From Siphonodentalium dalli (Eukaryota; Mollusca; Scaphopoda; Gadilida; Siphonodentaliidae): DNA of 64,000 nucleotides. The translations under genes and the position numbers were made by a program. Shown piece by piece: positions 1-10,359 of the stretch (positions within the stretch are counted from its first letter, which is position 1; every line of letters begins with the position of its first letter). The DNA lies in the NCBI GenBank assembly GCA_032622095.1, contig CP136063.1:270931426-270995425 (forward strand). Direction: 5' to 3'. The notes under the pieces were generated by a model that worked only from the letters and a program-made list of their open reading frames with translations, was not told the origin of the DNA and did no database searches.

Positions 1-627
1 TTACAATTTTTGAAATCTAAGAAAATTAATTTTTTCACAACCGAGAATCCAGAGACAAAAGCAAGTATAGTTGAACGTTTTCAACGGACATTGAAAACAA
101 AGATGTGGAAATATTTTACACATAATCAAACTTTGAAATACAATGATGTTTTGCACGATTTTGTGAATTCTTACAACAAAAGTTTTCATAGAAGTATTAA
201 GATGGCACCAGTTTTAGTAACTCGAGAAAATGAAATTGAAGTTTCCAGAAATCTTTATGGAAAGTTAAAAACGAAAAAAGATAAGATCTTGAAAGTTGGA
301 GATTTTGTTAGAATAAATAAAACAAAGAGAACTTTTGATAAAGGATATCTTCCAAATTGGACAAAAGAAATTTTCAAAATTAGTAGAGTTTGTAAAAGTA
401 CACCATTAACTTACAAATTAGTAGATTTAGATGGTGAAAACATCGCAGGATCATTTTATGGTAAAGAAATTCAACATATAAAAGATAATAAAGTTTACGA
501 AATTGAATCAGTTGTTGATAAACGTTCAAGAAAAGTTGCTGGTAAATCAGTTAGAGAAATTAAAGTTCATTGGGCTGGTTATCCTAAAAAAATTGACAGT
601 TGGATTCCTGCCACAAATTTGGTATAA
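1..627 (+). CDS. Polinton/Maverick-type integrase, C-terminal part (cut by window edge)
   Basis: The frame is open from base 1, so the N-terminal zinc finger and first catalytic aspartates lie outside the window. About 208 residues are visible. Near residues 20-32 the segment KASIVERFQRTLK carries the glutamate of the DDE triad, followed by the NSYNKSFHRSI segment typical of rve integrases. A basic SH3-like stretch follows (VGDFVRINKTKRTF), and the last 45 residues form a chromodomain with the signature VHWAGYPKKIDSWIP. An integrase with a terminal chromodomain is known from animal Polintons/adintoviruses (the F54H12.3-like family) and from chromoviral Gypsy elements. The capsid and protease genes just downstream decide for Polinton. 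It would insert the element into host DNA, with the chromodomain possibly guiding target choice. No stop or frameshift is visible in this part. Confidence 0.9.
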   Translation, partial: LQFLKSKKINFFTTENPETKASIVERFQRTLKTKMWKYFTHNQTLKYNDVLHDFVNSYNKSFHRSIKMAPVLVTRENEIEVSRNLYGKLKTKKDKILKVGDFVRINKTKRTFDKGYLPNWTKEIFKISRVCKSTPLTYKLVDLDGENIAGSFYGKEIQHIKDNKVYEIESVVDKRSRKVAGKSVREIKVHWAGYPKKIDSWIPATNLV

Positions 628-637
628 AACTTTTAAC

Positions 638-901
638 ATGGCTCAAAATGGTTCAGTTGATCTGGATGCTCCATCACAATTTCAAATCTGTGGAGAAAAA
701 ATTGCAAAAAATCAAGTAACATATTTTACACAAATTATTATAATTGTTGGTATAATCGCTACAGCAATTGTTCATTTAAGTTTACAAAGTGAAAATAACG
801 AACTGTGGTTAATTTTACTCAGTAGTTCTTTGGGATACATTTTACCAACACCGCGTTTGAAATATTTGAAAAATCAGTCGACAGAAATTTTGAAAGTATG
901 A
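638..901 (+). CDS. small two-pass membrane protein of the Polinton, function unknown
   Basis: This 87-residue ORF begins at an ATG 10 bases after the integrase stop. I prefer this start over an in-frame ATG at 503, which would lie inside the integrase. The N-terminal third is polar (MAQNGSVDLDAPSQFQICG). Two hydrophobic segments follow: one of about 20 residues near 33-53 (YFTQIIIIVGIIATAIV) and one near 61-75 (LWLILLSSSLGYIL), with a short basic tail. Its stop overlaps the start of the next gene in an ATGA. I recall similar short hydrophobic proteins between integrase and capsid genes in animal Polintons, but no function is established that I know of. A virion or host membrane role would be speculation. 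Confidence 0.7.
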   Translation: MAQNGSVDLDAPSQFQICGEKIAKNQVTYFTQIIIIVGIIATAIVHLSLQSENNELWLILLSSSLGYILPTPRLKYLKNQSTEILKV

Positions 902-1749
902 ATTCTTTCTACATTACAATTCCGAGCGACAGTTCAATGGTAATGTATCCAAACAATTCTCAATGTTGTTTTACTGTACAATTACCAAAACCAATTCAAA
1001 TTGATAAAGAAAAATGGGAAGTTGCATTAGTCGAACTGATAACACCTTCAGAAACATACAATGTTACAGGGGATTCGTGTAAATTCAATTTGATTACAAC
1101 TGATGCAATAATACTGTCTGTTCTTCAAAATCGTTTTGAAGAAAAGATGTTTACGAGACCTGATGGCGTTCGTGCAATTGAAATACAGATACGAGAAGGT
1201 TCGTATACCTCTGCGACAGATTTACTTGATACAATGCAAGATGTAATTGATGAAACACTTGGAGAAGCAATGCAAAACGAATACGGATTTCACATCAAGT
1301 ACTCAAAAGTTACAAAACGTGTGAAAATTATTCGCAAGAGTTTAAGTATCCCAAAACTAGGAATTGAATTACCACAATGTCTTTTGCACAAGTTGGGTTA
1401 CAAAACTGAAAACGCTTCTGAAGATTTTTATTCAAATAGTAGATTTCCGTTTGGTGTAGATTTGTTTGTTGGTCATAATCAAATGTTTGTTTATTCTGAT
1501 ATTGCCGATTTCACAATTGTTGGAAATGTTGAAGTACAAATTTTACGAGTTGTTTCTTTCAGAATTAAAAGAGATACCGACGGATTACATGTAAAACATG
1601 AATTTTTAAATTTACATTATGTTCCAGTTTCAAAGTCATACTTTGACAAAATTAGTGTAAATATAAGTGGCGACACAGGAGAATCAATTCAGTTTATTGG
1701 TGGTAAGTCTTTGGCGAAGCTGCATTTCAGAAAACGAGAGGAGTTCTAA
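898..1749 (+). CDS. putative minor capsid (penton-like) protein of the Polinton
   Basis: An intact ORF of 283 residues starting in an ATGA overlap with the preceding gene. The N-terminus (MNSFYITIPSDSSMVMYPNN, then a PIQIDKEKWEVALVELITP segment) resembles a protein common in animal Polinton/adintovirus copies. In that family the gene next to the major capsid gene is predicted to be a single jelly-roll minor capsid or penton protein. The sequence is rich in short beta-prone segments, and I see no signal peptide or transmembrane helix. Assignment rests on gene order, length and remembered similarity of the N-terminus; the fold cannot be verified by eye. The reading frame shows no damage. Confidence 0.65.
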   Translation: MNSFYITIPSDSSMVMYPNNSQCCFTVQLPKPIQIDKEKWEVALVELITPSETYNVTGDSCKFNLITTDAIILSVLQNRFEEKMFTRPDGVRAIEIQIREGSYTSATDLLDTMQDVIDETLGEAMQNEYGFHIKYSKVTKRVKIIRKSLSIPKLGIELPQCLLHKLGYKTENASEDFYSNSRFPFGVDLFVGHNQMFVYSDIADFTIVGNVEVQILRVVSFRIKRDTDGLHVKHEFLNLHYVPVSKSYFDKISVNISGDTGESIQFIGGKSLAKLHFRKREEF

Positions 1750-1754
1750 AAACA

Positions 1755-2129
1755 ATGTTTCCCGTGTATAGAGGTGTACCACGGCAATATGGTAACGGTA
1801 TTGGTTCAATTTTCAAATCACTTATGAGATCTGCTGTACCATTTCTAAAACCGATTGGTCGGACAGCTTTACAACTTGCGAAAAAACACACTTTTGGTGT
1901 TGTAGATGAAATTATTAATCAAGGTAAAAGTCCGAAAGAAGCGTTGATGTCTGAAGGTAAAAAAGCTTTAAAATCTTTTGGCACACAAGCTAAAAATCAA
2001 ATTTTGAACTCGAGACAAAAACCTAGAAAAAGAGTAGCGAATTCAAAAATGAATCATTCAGCTGTCAAACGCCGAAAAAGTCAGTCGAAAAAACATCCTA
2101 GCAGTCGAGCTCTTGATATTTTTGATTAA
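1755..2129 (+). CDS. small basic core-like protein of the Polinton (pX/pVI-like candidate)
   Basis: A 124-residue ORF starting 5 bases after the minor capsid stop. The N-terminus (MFPVYRGVPRQYGNGIG) is followed by an amphipathic, potentially helical stretch (residues about 18-45, IFKSLMRSAVPFLKPIGRTAL). The last 45 residues are very rich in Lys/Arg (RQKPRKRV, KRRKSQSKKH). Adenoviruses and adintoviruses encode small basic virion proteins (pX/mu, pVI) in a comparable position next to the hexon gene, so a DNA-condensing or membrane-active virion component is the reasonable guess. The link is by character and position, not by a clear motif. The frame is intact. Confidence 0.6.
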   Translation: MFPVYRGVPRQYGNGIGSIFKSLMRSAVPFLKPIGRTALQLAKKHTFGVVDEIINQGKSPKEALMSEGKKALKSFGTQAKNQILNSRQKPRKRVANSKMNHSAVKRRKSQSKKHPSSRALDIFD

Positions 2130-2131
2130 TC

Positions 2132-3436
2132 ATGGCACAAATGGTAAATGGATCATGCGAATGCAATAAATCGGAACTTGATATAACACATGTTCCACCA
2201 ACGGTGGCTACAATGTAAGAATCGCAGTGGATCGAAAATCATCCGATTGCACCGCTGAATAATTCTGCTCCGATAGAGTTTGTCATACCATCTCAAACCG
2301 AAAAGTGGACAGATATTAATCAATCTTATCTTTATGTGAAATTCAAAATTACAAAAAAAGATGGAACTAATTTGGGGGCTGGTACGGAATTAGCACCTGT
2401 TAACAATTTCTTTCATAGTATGTTCAGCAGTATCGATGTTTACTTGAACAACAAATTGATAACTTCGAATTCTGACACTTACCCATACCGAGCATATTTC
2501 GAAAATCTGTTGGGATACTCTCCAGAATATAAAGATAATCAATTAGCAAATTTAGAAATGTGGTATGTCGATACAGCAGAACATTTTGAAGAGAGTACCA
2601 AAGGTGGTACTAATGCTGGATTAACTTCTAGAGAAAGTTTGATCGGTGGTAGTAAAATTGTTGAACTATGTGGACGCTTACACACTGATCTGTTTCTTCA
2701 AGAAAAATATTTACCAAATGGAATTGAAATTCGTATCAGATTAAACAGATCACCATCAAAATTTTGCCTCATTGGTGCCGAGGATGGACAAATTGTTTTC
2801 GAATCAGCAGTGTTCCATGTGAGAACAGTTAGTCTCTTTCCAGCGGTCTCAAATAAATTAAATCAAGAAATTGTCCAGTCAAAAATGAAAATACCTATCA
2901 GACGAGTAGAAATAAAAACTTTCACAATTAGTACTGGACTTAGATCAAAAATTGAAGACCACTTATTTCAAGGACAATTACCAAAGAGAATATTTATTGC
3001 GTTGGTCGAAAATAAAGATATGAATGGAGATTTGGGTACCAATCCATTCCACTTCAAACATTTCAGTTTGAATAAATTGGAAGTTAGTCAAGACGGTCAC
3101 ACAATACATAACCGTCCATTTGAACCAAACTTCGCAACAAAACAATGTCTCAGATCATATTTATCTTTGTATCAATCTTTAGGAATGTTTGGTGTTAACA
3201 AATCAATTGGCATTAATTTAAAAGAATATATGAATGGTTATTGTTTGTGGGGTTTCGACTTGACACCGGACCAATGAAGCGACGAGGGGCATCTACATCC
3301 TATAAAGACAGGGAACCTGCGTTTGGAGCTTCAATTCTTGACAGCTCTCACTACAGCCGTCAACGTTTTGGTGTATGCTGAATTTGACAGTGAAATAGAG
3401 ATCACAGCTTTGAGAGAAGTGCTTACTGACTATTAG
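2132..3436 (+). pseudogene. Polinton major capsid protein gene (F54H12.2-like double jelly-roll), two in-frame stops
   Basis: The frame begins at an ATG 2 bases after the preceding stop and, apart from two stop codons, runs for 435 codons to a TAG that ends one base before the next ATG. The breaks are TAA at 2216-2218 (codon 29) and TGA at 3275-3277, 53 codons before the natural end. The open middle part (2336-3277) has the features of the F54H12.2-like family, predicted to be the double jelly-roll major capsid protein: VNNFFHSMFSSIDVYLNN, a PYRAYFENLLGY segment, and a C-terminal YMNGYCLWGFDLTPD. Coding character continues past both stops, including APIEFVIPSQ before the middle part and GNLRLELQF after it. 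I conclude a recently inactivated gene, not a mis-set boundary. Every other visible gene of the element is open. Confidence 0.85.
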
Positions 3437-3437
3437 G

Positions 3438-3863
3438 ATGGAGTTCACATCACAGCTATGGAACTACTATGAAGAATACCAACGTTCACAAAACTTTGCT
3501 CCGAGATGGAACCTGATCTTGGACACACTCAACAACGCTATGATTCAAGAACTACAAGAACTTATTCGCAAGGAAGTGTCAGCAAACTGTGAAGGATGTA
3601 AAATAGAACATCCTAGTCAACGTGAACATGTTCTGTGTTTGTTCTCTACAACTGATGATTGGACAAACCAGTTTATCGACTTAGCGCTGATTAAACTTGA
3701 CATATGCAATGTTATGGAAAGATGGTTCCCGAAGCTGATATGGTTAAACCCACACTGCAAGGAGAAGTTCGAAGCATTCATCATGTGGGAACATCTGAGA
3801 AACAGTTTGGAGCTCAACCGGTCACAGCGAGTCAAAGAGAATTACAACGATGCAGACAGCTGA
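3438..3863 (+). CDS. conserved Polinton ORF with CxxC/H cluster, function unknown
   Basis: A 141-residue ORF whose ATG lies one base after the stop of the capsid gene. Residues 1-45 look helical and acidic. A possible zinc-binding cluster follows: C51, C54, H58 and H64 in NCEGCKIEHPSQREH. The C-terminal half is rich in Trp and Leu. I recall similar proteins, with a CxxC followed by an HPSQ motif, in many animal Polinton copies just before the protease gene. I do not know a demonstrated function. It overlaps the protease gene by 14 bases. The frame is intact. Confidence 0.65.
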   Translation: MEFTSQLWNYYEEYQRSQNFAPRWNLILDTLNNAMIQELQELIRKEVSANCEGCKIEHPSQREHVLCLFSTTDDWTNQFIDLALIKLDICNVMERWFPKLIWLNPHCKEKFEAFIMWEHLRNSLELNRSQRVKENYNDADS

Positions 3864-4323
3864 ACTTCAATATATTCTGGACAATTCCTGGTTGTGTAAA
3901 CTTAACACATATGTTTGTGCTAGAGATCTGTTACCAGAGAAGAAACCACAACATATTCAAGCATATATTGTGAACACGCACTCATCGGATCAGCCAGGAG
4001 AACACCGGACCTTGATGTTATTCAAGGGAAGATCAGCTGTATACTTCGACTCATTTGGACTACCACCACCGAGACGATATATGTTACCATTCATAAAAAG
4101 GAACTCATCAGCATGGACTATGAATACAACACGATATCAACATCGTGCGACAAATGTGTGTGGATTATATTGTATATTCGCACTCCACCACATGATGAAA
4201 GGAAAGAGGATGAAAAGATTATTCAATTCTCGAGATTTCTTCAAGAATGACAGAACAATAGTTCGATGGTTTGGAAAGCACTATGGTCGATTATACATAA
4301 AAGCAAATTTGCTGTTGAATTAA
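3850..4323 (+). CDS. adenain-like maturation cysteine protease of the Polinton
   Basis: A 157-residue ORF overlapping the end of the preceding gene. The catalytic residues of the adenovirus protease family (peptidase C5) can be placed: H52 in PGEHRTLML, D67 in YFDSFGLPP (acid position), Q97 as oxyanion-hole glutamine, and the nucleophile C104 in NVCGLYCIF. The Q-to-C spacing of seven residues equals that of the adenovirus enzyme as I remember it (Q115/C122). Usual family length is about 200 residues; here the C-terminus is shorter but basic. In Polintons/adintoviruses this enzyme is thought to process virion precursors. No disruption is seen, so the protein could still be functional although the capsid gene upstream is not. 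Confidence 0.85.
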   Translation: MQTAELQYILDNSWLCKLNTYVCARDLLPEKKPQHIQAYIVNTHSSDQPGEHRTLMLFKGRSAVYFDSFGLPPPRRYMLPFIKRNSSAWTMNTTRYQHRATNVCGLYCIFALHHMMKGKRMKRLFNSRDFFKNDRTIVRWFGKHYGRLYIKANLLLN

Positions 4324-4773
4324 ACTTCACCAGGACATCGACGGCTGATATACATACAACGCAAAGAAGACGACGACCAGATAACAACGAATGTGTCAAC
4401 AACTCCACAAAAATAGACTCTTTTGTTATTGATTCAGCGTAGGATGTTGTAGGATGTTGTAGGATGTTCAATTAAGTTTCTTCAAATCTGAGACCTTGTT
4501 TTGTACATAAATTATTGTTCTTTGTTAATATTATTGATGTATAATAATATATTATTGTTCATTGTTCTTGTTCTTGTTTTTGAAAAATAAATGATAAATT
4601 TCAACAAAATCGTTTTCACTGTAGGACCCCCACCAATTGATTCTGTTCGTGTCGATGTGTCATCTCTGGTCAGAATTATACAAACTTTAAAATAGTAATG
4701 AAAAAATGTCTAAGTCCATTTTCATTTTTTCGATCAGAAATGTCACATCAATGACAGGAACATCTATCCTCAG
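4324..4773. other. right flank of the Polinton, non-coding
   Basis: No ORF of note. A perfect triple repeat of a 10-mer (gtaggatgtt) lies at 4439-4468. An AATAAA at 4586-4591, about 260 bases after the protease stop, could serve as polyadenylation signal. The true right terminus and its inverted repeat cannot be set without the left end of the element, which is outside the window. Confidence 0.45.
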
Positions 4774-4989
4774 GGTGGGAACTATGGCCCAGTACCCCCA
4801 GACATGGGCACTATGGCCCAGTACCCCCCAGACATGGGCACTATGGCCCAGTACCCCCCAGACATGGGCACTATGGCCCATGGGCCATAGTGCCCATGTC
4901 TGGGGGGGTACTGGGCCATAGTGCCCATGTCTGGGGGGTACTGGGCCATAGTGGCCATGTCTGGGGGGTACTGGGCCATAGTGCCCACC
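4774..4989. repeat. 216-bp near-perfect palindrome built of 30-bp tandem repeats
   Basis: The left arm contains consecutive copies of a unit of about 30 bp with the core actatggcccagtacccccc, followed by agacatgggc. At 4880/4881, in the sequence ggcccatgggcc, the orientation flips, and the same units run as their reverse complement to 4989. Arms are about 108 bp with only a few mismatches or single-base differences. There is essentially no loop, so a cruciform or hairpin could form. The short ORFs on both strands here are products of the repeat and not genes. Confidence 0.95.
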
Positions 4990-7307
4990 ATTACTACTCT
5001 CGAACCTATATCTACCAAGCTGGAAGGTCCTATGGCTTGGTGGCCCGACAGCGTACTCATTGGACCATCACCTCCACCCCCAATATTGATGCAAGCTGTT
5101 TACATGTCTCCAAATACCCAAGACATCTGCATCTAATATAACATAACTTTTAAGGGTGTTATGGTTTATTGGCAGTCTGATTGAAATTATCCTGATAGTT
5201 TTCTAACTTTCTTTTTATTGGTGATTGATTGGAGAATGTGCTATTTTCAACTTTAACCCTCAACGGATCCAATCTGAAAGTGATTTTTTTTAAATGGCAA
5301 ATTTTCCAATTAAGCCACAATCAAGTTAGAAAACTCTCGGATTAATTAACTATACCAATGTACTGCATTTATCATATTTTTGTAATTTGTTCCAAAACTT
5401 CAACAAGGAGATATAGGGTATTATATGAAGGGGACTTACTGTTTTAAAGGTGTTTATTAAAAGGGCATTAATAATCAATTTAACAAAATAATTAATTATA
5501 TACCCACAATGGTTGTAACTTTGTGACAAATGAAACTCATGAGTAAATTGACCCGTGTCATGTGATGATATAGGTGCAGTTGATATCAGATTACTCAAAG
5601 GGTATATATCAGCAATACAGAGCATTTCTTAACAGCTCAGAGAAGATATGTTGTAAAATTGGGTGGCCTGACCAGGGTAAAGTCAGTTGTAGACACCTTT
5701 GACATCAGATGACTTAAAGGGTGACTGATAAATTACATGACCAATAAAGTGCATTTATTATCAGCTCAGAATTTATGTTGGAAAATCCAAGCACAGATAA
5801 CAAATCTCTTTAAAGGAATAATTAAATCACTGAGATTCATTCAAACATAACCTTATATTCAATAAACCAACCCCCACATGAACTAGACCCCCATGGGTAC
5901 TGATTATGATAAATAAAGAGTGTTTATTATCCCATTCATGACAGGAGCTGTGCAGCATTAAAGATCCTGACAGTGAGTTATTTTATATGCGATTTTCTTA
6001 TAGGAAACCTCACATATGTGCAAGAGAATGCACTGGCTTAAAAGATAAAGGTAAATTTTGTTAGGCCAATGCATTCTGATATATGCACATATATTTAATA
6101 GTCCAGTGCATTTATGAGAAAAATTGCCAAACCCGGAACTAATTGCAACAGAATGTGTTTTTGCTCTAACAAGTACATAAACCCTCCATAAACAACATAC
6201 TAAAAAAATCGGCAGAAAAAGGGAAATTGGTGAAATAAATTTGGGAAAATTTTGTCAAATCATCAATTTATGGATTTTCACGGATGTAGATAACAAAATA
6301 AAAATTCACAAGCCCTACAAATATCATGCATATGTTGTTGTCCTCACTTTCCTGAATCCCGAACTGAAAACCATTTCAAGATTTATTGAGTACTTTTGAA
6401 GTTGTGTGCCACCAAAAATGTGAATTTACCTTATTTCGGAGCCTAAAATTTGCAGAATGAGCCAAATATCATATTTTATGGTTAATTATTTAAGAAACTA
6501 ACGCAAAATACAGAGCTTTTTCCCTGTTTTTTTAATTACCTCACAAGATAACCACAAAATTGATTAATATGTGCACCTACATGTATGGTTAAGAAGAATA
6601 AAATATTCTCAAACAAAATGTGTGTTCCATTGCATGGACTTAGCCAAATTTGCCACTGACACAGAACTTGTGTGATGAAATGCAATATTTGAGGTCATGT
6701 AAATCAATAAATTAATATCCATATGCCCTGCTTTTCTTATAACCTGTTAAGTATACTAGATTGAACAAATTGCAAAGATATTAACAAGCCATTATTTAAA
6801 AAAATCAACTTATGGCCCTTTGAATCCTTGGTCTTAAATTGTTTTAAAAAATGCCATGTTGAGACATTTTGTTCATTCAAAAAGGTGTTTGGGCATAAAG
6901 AGAAAAAACAAATGGTGTTTCAGTGCGTAACATTATTTGAACTTTCCTCCCACAACACTTCAGTTTTGAAAAATAAGCCTTACATTGGTTATGCCCTCGT
7001 ATATCACTATACCAAATTTGAACGTTTGTATAGGAGTAGGGGAAATCATAAAATGCATTATAATCACCAAATTACAGCCATTTCAGACACAAAGTTGTTT
7101 TCTTCCAGCTTGTGTATGTTCCTGTTGCTTTATTAAACGGCTTAATGCGTTACTGGATGTTTATTTAGAATGTTAATGCCATGTTGTTTAAAAATAATTC
7201 CAAAATGACATTTCACTGCCAAATTACGACAAAAAGGATAATAGCTGTCAATGTATACAAAGAAAGTGTTCAATTACGTATGGAAGAACAATACATGCAG
7301 AAGCTGA
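4990..7307. other. no gene recognised; AT-rich non-coding DNA
   Basis: No ORF with coding character on either strand. Between about 5560 and 5960 a degenerate unit recurs two to three times (for example 'catcagatgacttaaagggt' near 5704 and a related form near 5583). I see no transposon ends. Confidence 0.6.
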
Positions 7308-7681
7308 TAATAATATGAACATAAGCTAGCTTAATTAACGAACCAAAGCTGAACAACATGGGTGCCTGTTTGGTGGGGTGGGGCGATTAACTATTCATGT
7401 GGCCATTCAACCAGAAAAACTGATGTTGTGACATGGCATAGCGGCTGAAATGACGATAAACCTTTATCAACCGACCAACATGGATGTTCCTGTGGCTTCA
7501 ATCTCACATGATTGAATCAGTTTGTAACTGGTACCTCAAGTTCATAAAGTTAGAAATATTCTAAATGTGGCCATTTGTTGGTCTACTTACAACAGATTTT
7601 ACACTGAATACCAAAGTTAAGGGGGGTCAGAACCAGAACCCCTCCCACCAATTATGTGGTTCTAAACTCAGCTCATAAATC
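7308..7681. repeat. dispersed repeat R2, copy 1
   Basis: About 374 bp nearly identical (by eye above 90%) to 10,879-11,251 in the same orientation. It starts at 'aataatatgaacataagc' and ends at 'cagctcataaatca'. No ORF and no inverted termini were seen, so it is an unclassified interspersed repeat. Confidence 0.85.
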
Positions 7682-10119
7682 ACCATCTACAAGTACATGT
7701 ACATATATCAGGTCAATGAGTTCGAACTCCGTAAAATAACAAAAGCTGAGAAACTGGTGTGAATTAAACTGTGACGGGGTCTCAAGCATGTCTACCCCTG
7801 CACATCAGAAAAATGCCATTAACCTTATCATGACTAGAGCTCAATGAAATTTTGCGAAAAACTTGGTCCAATGCACACTTATATATATGGAAGTCTCCCA
7901 TTGGGAGCCTCGCATATATTAGAAAAGACATTGGCCTAACAACATTTGCCTTAACATTGTAAACCAGTGAACTTTTATATGAGAGGCTCACCATGAGAGA
8001 CATGCATATATTTATACATGTATACGAGTGTGCACAGGCACATTATCTTTAATGCTGCACCAGTATGAAAGGGTTAAATGGCAAAAGTAGCTTAAGGATG
8101 GATGTGGTCCATCATATCGCAGGTCAATTCAACCAGTCCCACACGATTTCATGTTCAAGTGCTTGTGTACTAATTTATAGCACAAACTCATACCGGTATT
8201 TCAGTCGCCAGTTGATAGAAATACATGATTTTCAAATTTGTCAATAATTCATAATTTCACCCACCTTGCAGTGTGTAGACTATAGTGACTAGTGTTGTTA
8301 TATATTCTGTCATATTTTCACAATAAAAGGTAAACTACCGCCAGGAATGAAATCAAGTTGCAATTCAATATTCATAATTCTCATTTTCAGTAGCAGTAAT
8401 TGAAATACATACAACTGATAAGATATCACTTTAGGAAAATGCTTTAGAATTTCTACAGCAAGTCAGAAGTGTTGAAAATGAGTTAATGAATATCATGAAT
8501 AATGATTTACATGTACATGTACTCTTGTCGGATTTAAAGGCATGCTACACATGTATCAAAATATTTCTGTCATTTGTTCAGTATAATGGCGGCATGATTG
8601 ATATTTTTTGTACTATAGTGGAATATAAGACAGGGAACGTTCAACGTTGCCTATATTTACAGCGAAAATAAAGTAATAATGGGGCACTTCTAGTCTAACA
8701 CAATGTCATAACTCTGGCAAAGGGCCATAACTCCGAAAAGAGTGCAGACAAAACTTGCACTGTGAAGGACGGGGTCAAACAAAGGTCTCCACTATATACA
8801 TCCGAACCCTCCGAATCCTCAATCACAAATTTCCAAGTCAAAGAATGGTTGTAACTGGCAAATATGAAACTGGTATGTGGGGATCCTTTCCACCACCAAA
8901 CTATGCTCAACATACAAGAACACCCTATAATTAACACCCCGAGTTACAAACTTAAATATTCTTTCGGACACAAATTTCACAAATTTCTAACCAAACAAGG
9001 GCCGTAACTCTTGTAAACATTAGAGGTGTGACTGTCCCAATGGGACTAAGGATACCCCCCTTTTTAAAACAATAAGATGGTTCACATATCAGTAAACATT
9101 TAGTTAAAATAATAAAATAACAGATTCCCATTGCAGGTACAAAACCCTAACCCCAATCATAAAACCTATTGAGCAAATGAGAGGCCGATCATGATCGGCA
9201 GATGTTAACCTATTCCTTGGCGATAGTAAATTACTATGATCGGAAACATAAATGAGAGTGTTGATGTTGATTTATAGAGTATACTGTTATGTACTATTAT
9301 AGACCATACATGTACATAACACAACTTATAGGAATTTATGGGTCACTCACATTTACATGTACCTTATGTAAGAGAATGCACTGGAACAGGATATGTAATG
9401 CGCTGCACCACCCCAGCCTTGGGTTAAATGTGAAAAGGTGACCATGGAATACTTGGTCAAGAGAATAAAATTTAAGTTTACAATGTATCACATTCTACCA
9501 ACAACCGCCATCAAGATAAGATACCTCACTGCTGACCCATTGGTAATATGATATGAATTATTTATACACCAAAGTGGTCAACACATCACAGGCATAGTTT
9601 ATGCTGAAGACTGGTATCACTATTAAACAAATAACATTTACATTTTTTGTATAATAACATCAGCCCATCTGTAGAGTGATGATCTAGTCTGCGTGTGATG
9701 TGAATTGTTGAAACTGTTTTTTTAAAATTAGATACAATAACTTTCTTTATCTACACATTGGCATAAGAGACATCAGAAAATAATATAGCCATATTGTATT
9801 ATTAGCTACAGTAGTCCAAAGGCATGGGATGGAATTGGTGATTTGGGTTTAATGTCGCTCAAAACAAATTTACCAGTACACAACACAATACATGTATTTT
9901 GTTCCGATTTAAACAAAATTTGATGTGCTGACTCGGGTACCCTTGGCAGAGTTATAATGGTGTTAGTTTTAAAAAAATTCCTAACTTTAGAAAAAAAAAA
10001 TTATTTAATTATTTATACAAAATATATATTTTTTTTATTTATTTATTTATTGATTATTTTTGTGGGTTTGTTTTTGGATAAATTGAGCAAGGAATTCAAT
10101 CTAAGAAATTTTGTTTTGT
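7682..10119. other. no gene recognised; non-coding DNA with scattered repeat fragments
   Basis: Contains fragments of the molluscan-type repeat with 'gggccataactc' near 8700-9015. A short segment at about 9178-9235 (gaggccgatcatgatcgg) recurs at 11,332-11,390. A/T homopolymer-rich DNA lies at 9960-10,140. No coding sequence is visible. Confidence 0.6.
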
Positions 10120-10359
10120 TTTTTAATATAGAGTGAATATTTTTTAGAAAAAGGGCCATAACTCAGTTAAAAATGGTCGCATCAAATCCATATTCGAACT
10201 TGATCTGTCTTTTGGGCTCAGACATTCATATGTAAAATTCAGATCAGATAGAAAATGTTTGAGTTATCGCACCATGCATAAATGTCCATGGAAACACATA
10301 CAGACGACGAGTGGTCACTATCTTTATCATACTATGCTATGGCTAAATATAATAAAAGT
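10120..10359. repeat. 'gggccataactc' interspersed repeat
   Basis: A unit with 'gggccataactcagttaaaa', then 'catattcgaacttgatctgt' and 'gagttatcgca', recurring twice at 11,878-12,275. It ends in 'gacgacgagtgg', as does the second locus. Its right end abuts the tandem-repeat element at 10,360. Confidence 0.75.

Noticed and set aside
2216-2218. Genetic-code reassignment or readthrough at the capsid stop codons
   Set aside because: The two stops differ (TAA and TGA), and neighbouring genes use all three stops normally; nonsense mutation is simpler.
3617-3835. Minus-strand ORF in the Polinton
   Set aside because: Shadow of the plus-strand 141-residue gene.
4687-5141. Several ORFs of 64-92 residues on both strands
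   Set aside because: They are produced by the palindromic 30-bp repeat (repeating HVWGVLGHSA-type peptides).
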